Positions 48,140 to 58,761 of a stretch of DNA of 64,000 nucleotides are shown piece by piece. Source of the DNA: Anastatus disparis (lineage: Eukaryota > Arthropoda > Insecta > Hymenoptera > Eupelmidae). The DNA is taken from positions 434,001 to 498,000 of the forward strand of contig JAFFSR010000018.1 in NCBI GenBank assembly GCA_017163975.1, given 5' to 3'. Numbering within the stretch: the first letter of the stretch is position 1; each line of letters opens with the position of its first letter. The notes beneath the pieces are model-generated. The model saw only the letters and a list, made by a program, of their open reading frames with translations, was not told the DNA's origin and did not search any database. The position numbers were made by a program, and so were the translations under genes.

Positions 48140-48310
48140 ATCAACTAGCATATATATTCAAAATTTATAAAGTACAAAATGAATAAATATTAATGATGGA
48201 CAATTTTTTTATATTAAAATCACATTTAAATAAATATAAAAAAATAATGAAACTCAAAGAGCTCTATGAGAAAGCATTCCGCCAAAGCACTTGGCAGCGT
48301 TTTTTTTTCT
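48140..48310 (+). repeat. Dispersed repeat, inverse partner at 56500-56670
   Basis: The segment from ACTAGCATATATATTCAAAA to CAAAGCACTTGGCAGCGTTT is present in inverse orientation at about 56505-56655, and its last 45 bases recur at 34034-34075. Family unknown; the constant boundary at the CAGCG end suggests a true terminus. Confidence 0.75.
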
Positions 48311-48685
48311 ATATATAACAAAAAAAATTATTAATTCCTTTTTCTGATTTCTTAAATTATTTTATTATACTTAATTTTACTTTTAAAAATGTAATTTTAC
48401 ATTTAATTGTTTATTCATACAAAAGACAAGACATATAGTCTTAAGCAACGACTTTCCACACCACCTTACATTTTAAGCTGTAATTAATATTATGATGGAT
48501 TGCATTTATGTATTCAATTTAATTTCATAAATTTACTCAATTTTTAAATATAATTTTTAATTTAACTAATGCATTTTAATAGTGTGAAATATGGAGGTAC
48601 CGTTACGGCTCATTAGATTTTTTGATTAGTGGAAACCCTTGCCAAGAGCCCTAAAAACCACTTTGTTTTATAGATCCTATGACAT

Positions 48686-50368
48686 AGATAGATCGATAGA
48701 TATTATTTATTGTATATCATATCATTATACAAAGGGCGTGTAATACAATTCATAAATATAATAATAAATATTGCACATAACCAATGTATAAATATGAAAA
48801 TATTGCACATAAAACAATGTATACATATAAAATATTGCACATAAAACAATGTATAAATACAAAATATTGCAATTGATATCACAGTCAGTTACTAAACCTA
48901 ATAATACTGAATAAGTAAGTCACAACAAAAGAAGTGATATCACAGATACAAAAAAAATAGTAAAATACACGCAATCCTATAAATCAAAAGTCAGTCATAC
49001 AATATCTATCAGTCATAGTATATACAAATTTTTATTTAAAATACAAAATGAAAAATGATAAATAATGCAATAAAATAATAAAGCGTATGCAGTAGCACAA
49101 AAACGCAGTCAAAATAATAAAAACAAGTAAAGCATTCACTCACTAACCATTCAGCCAATAAATACAATCACACCTTAAGCAAAAGAGTATATATACGGGA
49201 CGTCACATTATAATAAATTAACATATAAATAAAAAATAAAATTTAGTTTATTGGAGGTCGAGCAAGTACCCCCTCAGAGCCGACTTGAACCTGCTGAGCG
49301 ATGTAAGATTCTTTATATCAGCAGGCAGGGAGTTCCAAAAATGCGCACCCTGAACTTGAAAGGAATTCCTTCCAGACTCAGTACGCACCATCAGTAAGGG
49401 CACCGCGAAATCCTTAATCTCTACCCTAGTGGCTACCCTAGGTACATATCTAGTAAAGAGACCCACTAGATACTCGGGAGTATTCATGCGCACGATTTTG
49501 TACGTAAGTACAGCTATAAAATACTGTCTTCTCGCATCAGTACGCAGCCAACCCAGCGCAGCTCTATGAGGAGAGATATGATCGCCCATTCTCACGCCTA
49601 ATACATATCTCACACATGAATATTGTAGTCTTTGTAATCGTCTTTTCAACTCCTGTGAGGCATCGAGCAGAACTACTGAGTAGTAATCGAGATGTGGAAA
49701 CAGCAGGGCGGTTGCAAGTTGTTTACGCAGAGCCTCAGTGGTATACCGACGAAAAAACCGTAAGCCATACATAGTTCTAATTAACTTCGTAGTCAGTATA
49801 TTAATATGTGGCTCCCATGATAGCTTAGAGGCAAGCACAACACCAAGGCTCGTAACGGTATCAGAGAAAGATATGCCGACACCATCCTCAAGCTCAATCG
49901 TCCTTGGCTCACCAGCATAAAAGTCATTAATAAATCGACCATTGCCAAAAACGATCGCCTTAGTTTTGTTTGCATTTAGTGTGAGAGAAGCATCAGCAGC
50001 CCACTCCGACACCGCCTTGGCCGCTCTCTGCAGAATACGAATACCTTCATTCACATCCTCATAAGAGACCTGCGTATGAATTTGCAGGTCATCTGCATAT
50101 AATAGGTGCTCGACACAACCGGGGTCAAGGGTGTCACGTATGTTATTAATCTAAAGGCAAAACAACAGTGGCCCCAGCACTGAACCCTGCGGAACTCCTA
50201 AATTGGTTGTTAGCCAATTCGATTCGTCTTTTAGATGCGTGGAAACCATTTGTTTCTTACCTGATAAATAGGAGCTAATCCACTCGAGTGCAGCCCTGGA
50301 AAACCCCATCGATCTCAGCCTTGCAAGTAATTTGGAGTGCGAGATCGTGTCGAATGCCTTACTAATGC
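48686..50368 (-). mobile_element. CR1/jockey-like LINE copy 2, 5' truncated
   Basis: A minus-strand insertion flanked by ATGACAT on both sides (48679-48685 and 50369-50375). It is truncated in the RT region. The 3' UTR contains about four copies of a ~27-base unit with ATTGCACATAAAACAATGTA (48765-48870) and ends in a GATAGATAGATCG-like tail. It is similar to copy 1 but better preserved, and serves to define the empty sites of the palindrome and MITE in copy 1. Confidence 0.92.
49248..50366 (-). pseudogene. LINE RT C-terminal fragment, copy 2
   Basis: Reads AFDTISHSKLLARLRSMGFS at the truncated start, PQGSVLGPLLFCL, a stop at 50153, then continues MNEGIRILQRAAKAVSEW to the natural end GYLLDLQ at 49248. 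The segment around the YADD box (about 50103-50090) is present in a broken frame. It cannot encode active RT. Confidence 0.88.
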
Positions 50369-50601
50369 ATGACATCATGTTATATATTTATAATAAAATT
50401 CATTTCATCTATTGTATATAAATAAACATATTAATATTGTACAAAATATAAATGAAAAAATAACTTATTATTAATTAAATATTATCAATGTTCAAAGTTA
50501 TAATAAATTTAAAATCAAGAAAAAATTTTTAAATAATTACTTTTGATAAAAATTTTGTTAATATTATATTTGATATACCATGATGTTTATTTAAGTCTTA
50601 A

Positions 50602-50982
50602 GAAGGGGCCGAACTATCTGTCTTTGTCTAATAGCGTTTTTCATCATTTATGTAAACACTATCCGGTATAACAAGAAAAAAATAGCAGCCCCCGCTAGAT
50701 ATTAGTATAATAAGTAAATTTTGTAATAACAACCAAATGTTTTCACTGCGTAGTTTTTGAATAATTAGAGACCTACCAAAAAAAGATAGGTTATATTCTA
50801 GATTGCTAGTAGGTCTCTAATTAGTCAAAAACTATGCGGTAAAAAATTTGGTTGCTATTACAAAATTCACTAATTATACTAATATCTAGCGGGGGCTGCT
50901 ATTTTTTTCTTGTTATACCGGATAGTGTTTACATAAATGATGAAAAACACTATTAGACAAAGACAGATAGTTCGGCCCCTTC
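50602..50982. mobile_element. Near-perfect TTAA palindrome, 381 bp
   Basis: TTAA at 50598-50601 and 50983-50986. Ends GAAGGGGCCGAACTATCTGT and their inverse are identical for at least 40 bases, and the arms pair with few mismatches to a centre near 50790 (AGGTTATATTCTAGATTGCT). The motif CTGTCTTTGTCTAATAG is shared with the 26722 family. Confidence 0.92.
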
Positions 50983-50986
50983 TTAA

Positions 50987-51261
50987 GAGCAGGCCGGATT
51001 CGCTGTCTATATCTAATTCAGATTTTTGTTATTTACTATTTTTGTTATTTATATTCAAGTATTAATCGGTGTATCTGCAAATTGAAGGTTGAGCGCAATA
51101 GATATTATTATTACAAATATGTATGCACAAGAAAAAAAAAATCTACCGATTTGTTTTTGAGAAAAGTAACGAACGCGAAAATATTATAAACATGAACTTT
51201 TACTTCGACGTTACTTACTTATTTCAAAAACAAAGCGGTAGATTTTTATGTATATATTATT

Positions 51262-51262
<1 letters not shown>
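50987..51262. mobile_element. Second TTAA palindromic MITE, truncated
   Basis: It begins at the same TTAA (50983-50986) as the preceding palindrome with GAGCAGGCCGGATTCGCTGT, so the two are back-to-back at one target site. It matches 26722-26975 closely, including GTTGAGCGCAATAGATATTA, but ends after the fold at the (TA)n tract and Helitron start at 51321. Confidence 0.85.
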
Positions 51263-51323
<61 letters not shown>

Positions 51324-52123
51324 ATATTATATAGTTGTAAGGAAAATTTTTACGACCAAGCTCCTCCCTTTCTCCTCTTTTTCTCATCCTCTTACCTAAT
51401 TTTGATCCCCTTTTTTTCCCTTATTTTTTACGTTATTTGTTACTCTTCATTTTCTTTTCGTTTCCCCTTCCTTCCCTCTTCTTTTTCTCTTCTTTTGAGT
51501 TTCCTCATGCCTTCATTTTCTCTTCCCTCTCTCTTCCTCAAAAAATCCATCACTTTTTTCCGTTATTTTTACGTTATTTTAGGTCATTTTTACTCCTCCT
51601 CAGGTAGATCCTCAAATTTTACCTTTTTTTTTGTGTTTTTTTACGTTATTTTACATTTTTGTTGCTCTTCCTTAGCTGCTCCTTAGCTCATTTTTTTGAT
51701 CCTCAATTTCATTTAAATCCCATTATTTAAAAAGCTTTTTGCTAATTTTTATTGTTTGCAATCATTACTTTTACTTTAAATATATATAACAAACATATTA
51801 AGTTAATAATTTTTATAATAAATTTTATAAAATTTTATACTGCTATTGTTTAAAAGAATAAATTACATGAAACATGGTAAAATGGAAATTTCGCAAGACT
51901 TCTGTGCGTAAGCGCGTTAACTTCCACCATTAAGTAAAACTGTAAAACATATTAATTCAAAAATTATTCTGTTATAGTAACTTTCTTTGATTGAAATTAT
52001 TATTAATAATCAAATCATAAAAAGTATTCTTTTTAATACTTTTATTTTTGAAATTTTTGAATCTCCCTCTTTGACGCTGCCACTATCGGCATCGCTGACC
52101 GCGAGAGAAACACTAACAATCGT

Positions 52124-52204
52124 TGAAGAACGGCCGTAATACATTGAAGGAGAATCTATGTTCGTGTGAGCGGTCTGTGTAAACATAAGATCCGCAGCTG
52201 ATAG
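52124..52204 (+). repeat. Direct repeat, first unit
   Basis: About 80 bases (ACGGCCGTAATACATTGAA, ATCTATGTTCGTGTGAGCGG) recur at 52531-52612 with few differences; both units lie within the Helitron-like element, the second just before the captured exon. Between them ACGTGTAAC is repeated several times (52490-52530). Confidence 0.85.
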
Positions 52205-52530
52205 TACTCAACCTCAATTTTTATTTCATAGTATATAATTTTTTAAATACAACTTGTATGATTATAAACTTCGATAAAAATTATTAGTTGTATATATACT
52301 TATTTATTTTTATCAACTGTGCACAGTTATGGCATTCATTACTATTTAAAATAGTGAAAATGTTTTGTGTCTATATAAGACTCTATGTTACTTGGGTTTT
52401 ATAACCGCCATTTTTGTTAGCTATATATGTGATGTCATATTTCCCAATAACGTGACATATACAGTAGATATCGGACAATAAAATTTCAAAACGTGTAACA
52501 AGTAACATGTGACGTGTAACGTGTAACATC

Positions 52531-52612
52531 ATTGAAAAACGGCCGTAATACATTGAAAGACAATCTATGTTCGTGTGAGCGGTCTGTGTAAAAATAACAT
52601 CGAAAGCTGATC
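52531..52612 (+). repeat. Direct repeat, second unit
   Basis: Matches 52124-52204. It stands 18 bases before the putative splice acceptor of the captured exon, so it may come from intron or from the element itself. Confidence 0.85.
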
Positions 52613-52630
52613 GTAATTATTTCCTTATAG

Positions 52631-52815
52631 TATTCGAGCTTATAACATAACAAATGTGGACAAAGGACATATATTCAAAATACCAATCACGGTAGTGCAA
52701 TCTATGATAATTCCTAAAGCTCTTTTTCCAAATCTCACCTTTACCAACGTTCCTTTGAAGCCAAACATGATTCAAAGACATTTTATTGTTGTGCCTGAAG
52801 ATGCTATATGGGCAG
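52631..52815 (+). pseudogene. TPP2: Captured exon of tripeptidyl-peptidase II
   Basis: Between an acceptor (TTATAG) and a donor (GCAG/GTAAAA) the frame reads IRAYNITNVDKGHIFKIPIT, ... NLTFTNVPLKPNMIQRHFIV, then VPEDAIWA. This matches the family pattern of tripeptidyl-peptidase II downstream of its catalytic domain: a G-x-x-F-x-(V/I)-P-I-T-V segment followed by F-x-(D/N)-V-x-(F/L)-K-P-x-x-I-x-R-H-F-I-x-V-P-E-x-A-x-W-A. TPP II is a giant cytosolic serine exopeptidase. Only one exon (185 nt) with intron edges is present, inside Helitron-like ends, so it is a captured gene fragment. The identification is from memory of the family. Confidence 0.7.
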
Positions 52816-53232
52816 GTAAAAAAAAATTTTGTGTGATTAGAAAACCACTAAAAAAAAACGCGCCTACATATATACCTCGGTATTTATATACTAGGTGGTG
52901 TGGAAAATATAGAAATATAGTTACAATATAAACTTTATATATTTAATAATTTAGGTGAAAACACAAATTATGAATACTATGGACATTCATAAGATATTAT
53001 TATTTGTGAAAATTGGTTTTATATAAACAGTAAAAACTTTTATTATTCAACATCATATAAATAAGGAAAACAAAAATAGGTTTGTAATAAATATTTAATT
53101 ATATTTTTGAGAATAACTTAATATATTTTAATAATTGTATTTTTTACAGTTAATAAAAATAAAGAAAAAAGATAATGTAACTTCAATAAAAAATAGGGGG
53201 TTGGTGAGCGGAGCGAGCAGGGGGTACCCCTA

Positions 53233-53271
<39 letters not shown>

Positions 53272-53272
<1 letters not shown>

Positions 53273-53745
53273 TATAACCTCTCCCAACCTTTATCCTGAA
53301 AAAAGATAGCACAAAGTGCTCATGTATGAGGAAAAGGATAAAAAGGAAAGGTTCTTTTTAAGCTAGACCCGTTTTTGGTTTAGACGCCATGCTACAACCA
53401 GTCCGGGGTCTCTTTGCTTATGTTTTTGTACTAATAAATGCCTCTTATAAGCCACGAAAATCCAATTTTAATTAGTTAAGATTTGAATTACTTATTAATG
53501 GCAAATGGCACTATATAGAAGTAAATTTCAATAAGTAACACGTGATTTGAATTTAAATATTCTAAATGTGCATTTACCAAGAGACACTTTATAGAATATA
53601 ATGTTTAATCAAACTCTCACTAATCGTAAGATGAATTAATGTTAATTTAGATTCGTACACTTTGATAAATTCACAAAAGAAATATACGTGAATTTATTAT
53701 TTGATCAACTCTACCAAATTAAGCTTTGATTTTTAATTTAAATAG
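53272..53745. other. AT-rich spacer after the Helitron-like element
   Basis: (TA)n flank at 53234-53271, then unremarkable sequence. No feature is supported. Confidence 0.5.
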
Positions 53746-54175
53746 TATTTCGTTATTGCTGCTACCGGCACGGAGCTGGTATTTATCCAGCCCCTCGCGG
53801 ACCTGCAGGAATAACAAAAATAAGAACAATAGCAACAAGTATTTATTTTAAGTTAAACTTTATTAGAAGAGAGCTGGCCAAAGAGTGCCGTACAAAGATT
53901 CGGCTTCGATCTGCTCAAGCGTCGATCAAGCCGCCGCGGCCGCAATCCTTTCCTACTACTAAGTAGAAGGGATACATTTACATATCTTACATTATACTAT
54001 TACAGGTGCGCTTAGATGTGTGCTAGCGTACGTCACTTTATAGGCGTGGATCGGCGCACATCTAAGCGCGTACATATATTCTTATTAATATCCATCTCGC
54101 GCGCTGATATACTTTCCAATTGCTACATCGCGCCGACGCATATGATAGAGATAGACTTTTAACGCGATGATTTGA
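53746..54175. other. GC-richer block of unknown nature, possibly an LTR fragment
   Basis: Composition jumps here (CCGGCACGGAGCTGG, GCCGCCGCGGCCGCAA). GCGCTTAGATGTGTGC and its inverse GCGCACATCTAAGCGC form a hairpin at 54008-54068. A reversed polyadenylation-like ACTTTATTAGAAG and a lack of ORFs would suit an old LTR on the minus strand, but I found no partner LTR or target duplication. Confidence 0.35.
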
Positions 54176-54479
54176 ATTGAAGAGAGAATAAGATTATTGC
54201 TAATTATCTTTTATTTTATTCTTTTTTCTCACTTATTCTCTCTCAAATTCTCTTTAAATTCTTTATATTATAAATATAATATAAGTGAGGTCACAATACA
54301 TATTAAATAACCATAAATGTTAAAGAATTATAAAATTTATAAAAATAAAGAATAATAAAATTTTAGTATTTAAAAAATAATTATTATTTTTATTACATAT
54401 ATTACACTATAATAATTAACATATAATTTAATAATAATTTATGAAAATTGTAAACTGTTATATGTGTATTATGCGAGAA

Positions 54480-54691
54480 TGCAAGTGGGGGACTGTAGGG
54501 GAACGTTGGGGAGCGTGGGGGAATGAGGGGGGTGCGGGAGTGCTTAGACCAAATTGATATGTAAAAAATACCGTAAAATTTTAAACATTTTTACGTTATT
54601 TTGTGGGGGGGCTTTACGAAAGACTGTGGGGGAACAGTGGGGGGCGTATGGGGTCTGAAGCTGAATTTTTCAATGTAACTATATAATATAG

Positions 54692-54693
<2 letters not shown>
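54480..54693 (-). mobile_element. Helitron-like 5' end, minus strand
   Basis: Read on the minus strand from 54693 it starts TCCTATATTATATAGTTACA and then enters a C-rich leader (CCCCATACGCCCCCCACTG; CCCCCCTCATTCCCCCACG), the same architecture as the starts at 27865 and 51321. A TA tract (54697-54750) abuts it. No matching CTAG hairpin lies to the left, so it is truncated or deleted. Confidence 0.55.
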
Positions 54694-54747
<54 letters not shown>

Positions 54748-54749
54748 AT

Positions 54750-55370
54750 ATAAAAAAGGTCTTTTGAATGCGCGACACCCCGCGCTCGTCAGTACTGACT
54801 TCGGGTCTTAAGGACCTTATTCGATAGTTTTTCTCTTTAGAGGCACGATTTAGACAAGATAAGATACAAATATGATATCTTAGGATTATTTTTTGTTTCA
54901 AATATTTAGGTACATCTTATAATTCATTCAAACACAAAAATTATAATATACACATGCACACTCATAAGTGCATAATAAAAAGTAAAAAGTATAAAAAAGT
55001 TATTATTATTACTATTATTATTATTACTTTTAAAAAGTATAATATTGGTTAAATGAATATTTAAATAATAACTGTTTATTGTAAATGGTATCTGTTTATT
55101 AAATCTCAAAATGTTTTTCGTTTTATTTATGTTATGAAATTAATATAATCTTAAACTTAATTCTATACCGTATATAGGGGGTCAGATGAGCATGTATCAT
55201 TCCGTACCATAAGTCTATGTATAAGAATTTATATTTTTTCTCATTGTACATTGACCATATATTTGGTAACATCTAGTTTATCTTTTGCATATCATCTTAA
55301 TGATCAACTGACGATAATACACTCGCATTGAGGCGCATAGTTAGTAACAATTAGTAGTAGAAATATAAAA
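54750..55370. other. Spacer, mostly AT-rich
   Basis: Positions 55177-55210 (GGGGGTCAGATGAGCATGTA) resemble the sequence just upstream of the tRNA-like segment in the 32149 fold-back. A (TTA)n run is at 55001-55030. No gene is supported. Confidence 0.5.
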
Positions 55371-55372
55371 TA

Positions 55373-56296
55373 CAGTACCACTCAAAAGTTCGGAAACATT
55401 TTTTTTTTCAAAGACTCAAATTTAAATCGTGATATATCAGAAACGCTTTGATGAATTTAGAAAATTCAAACGGCTTTTTAAAGATCAGTTAAAATTTACT
55501 ATATTTTTATAAGCTGTAGAATATTTTAAACTCTTTTTTAACTTAATTTTTTAATGATTGAAAATTTTGGAATTTTTACGAATTTTCGAATTTTAATCAA
55601 TCATTGCAACTTTTTAAAGAATTGATGAAATTCAAAAATTCAAAATCGATTGCAAAGTAGAGAAAATTTTCTAAAAGATTGTCTTTAATCAATTTTTAAT
55701 ATCTATTTCGTGTACAGAGATACAAGCGTGCGAAAATGGAGCAAATAAGAAAATAATTTTTCGGATGCAATAAAATATTTCATATTTTTTTCATATTCCA
55801 GCATCTATTCACAACTGTATATTGTAAATTGAATGTATACACAATTTATATATATAAACTAAAGTTGTAAGCAGACCAAAACATGAAGAAATATGGAAAA
55901 TGTTATTGCACCTGAAAAATTATTTTCTTATTTGCTCCATTTTCGCACGCTTGTATCTCTGCACACGAAATAGATATTAAAAATTGATTAGAGATAATTA
56001 TTTGGAAAATTTTCTCTGATACGCAACCTATTTTGAATTTTTTAATTTTATCAATCCTTTAAAAAGTTACAGTTGATTGATTAAAATTCAAAAATTCGTA
56101 AAAATTCAAAAACCTTTAATCATTAAAAAATTTTAAAAAAATTTCAAATATTCTACAGCTTATAAAAAGACAGTATTTTGTCTAATCTTTAAAACGTCAT
56201 TTAAATTTTTCAAAATTATCAAAGCGTTTCTAAGATATCACAATTTGAATTTGAGTCTTTGAAAAAAAAATGTTTCCAAACTTTTGAGCGGTACTG
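55373..56296. mobile_element. Tc1-like fold-back MITE, 924 bp
   Basis: TA flanks (55371-55372, 56297-56298). Ends CAGTACCACTCAAAAGTTCG and CAGTACCGCTCAAAAGTTTG (reverse complement of the right end) carry the CAGTxCCxxTCAAAAGTT pattern typical of Tc1-type elements. The arms pair over most of ~430 bases; for example ATTTGCTCCATTTTCGCACG at 55930 faces its inverse at 55730. No transposase ORF. Confidence 0.9.
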
Positions 56297-56499
56297 TATG
56301 TATATTCATATATACAAACAATAGCATGCTCACGAAGTTTCAGTTTAAAAATTTTTTCAGATTGCAGTTTGTCTTTTAGTGTTAGGACAGTCTGATAACT
56401 TTTTGATTAAATTTATGATTATTTAAATTCTGTAGGTTTCAGATTTCAGGAGGTGTTTTTCGGTTTTTTATTATTTTAGATTCTAGGGAGACGATTATA

Positions 56500-56670
56500 A
56501 AAACGCTGCCAAGTGCTTTCTTATAGAACTCTTTGAGTTTCATTAATTTTTTTATATTTGTTTAAATGTGATTTTAATATTAAAAAATTGTCTAACATTA
56601 ATATTTACTCATATTGTACTTTATGAATTTCGAACATATATGCTAGCTGTTTCATTATGTTAAGTAGAAC
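56500..56670 (-). repeat. Inverse copy of the 48140-48310 repeat
   Basis: Begins AAAACGCTGCCAAGTGCTTT and matches the plus-strand block at 48140-48310 in reverse complement, continuing to TATATGCTAGCTGTTTCA. Confidence 0.75.
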
Positions 56671-56696
56671 TCTCCACCAATATGTAAATAATGTTG

Positions 56697-57098
56697 AATA
56701 AACCCAACCACTGGGAGAGAAGGCCGTTAGAAATAATGAAAAACACTAATTTCTAGTTTTGTAGCTACGTTTCGTGAGATCTATTTTCTGACCTCTTCAG
56801 GCAAATCTTTATTAAAAAAACAATTTGAAAATAAATAAATAAATAACGAAAAAATTGAATAATTACAATAAATATAATAAGAACCACACACACCTAAATA
56901 TACAATTATAACGTGAGAGATTCACATAGTCAATAAATTAAAATAAATATTACAACGCTATTTATACTAAAGTTTGTTTACATTATGCAGTAACGGTTTA
57001 TAAATCGAAGGCAAGAACATAGTATCTGTTTTTAAATTGCTTGAATTTCTACAGTTATTAATATGAATCATTTCTGAAATCCTACGTTTTTTATAATT
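56697..57098 (-). mobile_element. Inverted 3' segment of a Penelope-like element
   Basis: On the minus strand, from 57098 down, the sequence reads as the end of the GIY-YIG coding region (AAAACGTAGGATTTCAGAAA, encoding the KRRISEMIHIN-like part) and continues into the 3' untranslated region. The same sequence stands at the 3' end of the plus-strand element (58335-58406), so the two are in inverted arrangement. Penelope-like elements often carry inverted partial copies upstream (family knowledge). Confidence 0.82.
56761..56802 (-). ncRNA. Hammerhead-ribozyme-like motif
   Basis: On the minus strand CCTGAAGAGGTC, a loop, GATCTC and CACGAAACGTAGC show the CUGANGA and CGAAA core boxes of hammerhead ribozymes, with GAGGTC/GATCTC able to pair between them. 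Penelope-like elements are known to contain such ribozymes in their 3' regions. The stem next to the core is imperfect, so self-cleavage is uncertain. Confidence 0.4.
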
Positions 57099-57099
57099 A

Positions 57100-58406
57100 T
57101 ATACATAATTTAGTTAAAGCATTATATGATCATTTGAAAAAATTTATTAAAAAACCAAGTTCACATATTGATAATAGTTCAGCTCTCAAAAATAAATTAA
57201 CTAACATACATATTCCAAATGATAACATTTTATTATCTTTAGACATTATATCGTTATACACAAACGTTTCATGTGAACTCGTATTAAATAGCTTAGAGAA
57301 ACGTATTTCTGATATTCATAATAAATCCAGTATACCGTTTCTAGAAATCATATCAATGACGAAGTTTCTTTTTGAAAATACTTATTTTAAATTGAATGAC
57401 GTAATTTATAAACAAATTTATGGGACTCCGATGGGTTCTCCCATTTCACCATTATTTGCAGATCTCGCTATTGGTGATTTGGAAACGGAATGTTGAAATA
57501 TTTTGCGTGATGTTTACAAAGTAGTACCGACTTTTTATTATAGATATGTTGACGACGCAATTACATGTATACATAAAGATGACCTGTTAACTGTTTTAAA
57601 AGTTTTTAATGAATATGACAGTAATTTAAAGTTCACATATGAGGTAGAAAATAATAATAAAATTAACTTTTTAGATTTGACATTAATAAAAAAACAAAAT
57701 ATTATAATTACTGACTGGTTTCAAAAACCGACTAATTCCTCCCGCATCTTGAGCTTTGAATCCTGTCATACTACACAACTAAAACGTAATATAGTGTATA
57801 ATCTTGTCGACCGAGCCTTATTATTGTCAGATTCTAGTTTTCATGATAAAAATATTGATCTTGTTAAGCGTTTACTTAGTCTTAATAATTACCCATTAAA
57901 GTTCATTGACTCCTGTATAAACAAACGTATTTATAAATATAAATCGAATAATAATACGATTAATAACAAAAACAAAAATAATAACTTTATATGTACTATT
58001 CCGTTACCTTTTATACCGAGATTTTTTAATCAATGTAGAAAAACACTTTTTAACTTTAGTATTGATACGAGACCTTTAATCAATAATAAACTTAACCAGG
58101 TAATAAGACTGGGTAAAGATAATCTTAAAAAGAAGATATTACTGGGATTGTTTATAAATTTAATTGTAAATCTTGTTCCGCTTCATATGTTGGTGAATCA
58201 AAACGATCATTAAAAACTCGATTAAGTGAACACAAAAAATCGTCAGAAACTGTAGTGGGTAAACATATGAATTCTCTATCTCACGAATTTGATTGGGAAA
58301 ACACGATTATTTTAGATAGGGAACCGAATTATAAAAAACGTAGAATTTCAGAAATGATTCATATTAATGACTGTAGAAATTCAAGCAGTTTAAAAACAGA
58401 TACTAT
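57100..58406 (+). pseudogene. Penelope-like element: RT and GIY-YIG endonuclease, broken
   Basis: The RT begins at about 57110 (LVKALYDHLKKFIKKPSSH) with SLDIISLYTNV, YKQIYGTPMGSPISPLFADL and, after a single in-frame TGA at 57494, YYRYVDDAITCI, the catalytic box. C-terminal parts follow (INFLDLTLIKK; IPLPFIPRF). Near 58140-58210 a frameshift leads into CKSCSASYVGESKRSLKTRL (about 58172-58225), EHKKSS and KKRRISEMIHIN, the GIY-YIG-type endonuclease. A gypsy LTR interrupts it at 58407. Penelope-like elements use this RT with the endonuclease for target-primed retrotransposition. Confidence 0.88.
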
Positions 58407-58761
58407 TGTGGCGTTAGCATGGCTCAGCAGCGGCGTTCGTGTAGCTTAGAATCTACACTATTGCGCAGACGCGAATTCAGTCTTGACTTACAAGACACCG
58501 CGACGACTTCACCGCATTCAGTGGTGTACCGGCTATTGTAGCGTACACAGCGTGCTAGCAGTTGGCTGGCGAAAAGGTATTAAATAAATACTAATAAACT
58601 TAAATCTTCTGTTGTGGTTATTTCACCTCCTGGGAACACGTTATTTGGGTTATATCTTTTGGAGTCAGATATATACATATGCATCAGGATTCTGTACCTG
58701 TCATCCTCATCATTAAAACATCCTATCAATATCATAAAACCCTCGAGTCTAAAACCCTACA
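58407..58761 (+). repeat. Ty3/gypsy 5' LTR (355 bp)
   Basis: Starts TGTGGCGTTAGC and ends AAACCCTACA. Contains AATAAATACTAATAAAC (58585-58601), a possible polyadenylation signal. Immediately after, GTGGTGACCAAGCGGCC is the expected primer-binding position and resembles the TGGTGACC seen in other gypsy elements. With no second LTR in view, the ends are assigned from the TG...CA rule and the Penelope-like empty site. Confidence 0.8.

Larger units (their letters stand above)
51321..53233 (+). mobile_element. Non-autonomous Helitron-like element carrying a host exon, 1.9 kb
   Basis: Starts TCTATATTATATAGTTGTAA directly after a (TA)n tract and ends with a hairpin (GGGGGTTGGTGAGCGGAGCG ... CAGGGGGTACCCC) and CTAG at 53230-53233, followed by T; the base before the start is A. 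This matches the A^T target and TC...CTAG ends of Helitrons. It has a pyrimidine-rich 5' leader (51360-51700), an 80-base direct repeat and a captured exon. No Rep/helicase is present, so it depends on another element. Confidence 0.75.

Noticed and set aside
51123..51686. 187-codon ORF running through a TA tract and a Phe/Leu/Ser-rich stretch
   Set aside because: It crosses from a MITE through a microsatellite into the pyrimidine-rich Helitron leader; the composition explains the hydrophobic translation.
53746..54175. Host promoter or CpG-like island
   Set aside because: GC-rich, but no gene starts beside it and the hairpin/LTR-like signs point to a repeat instead; left as unknown.
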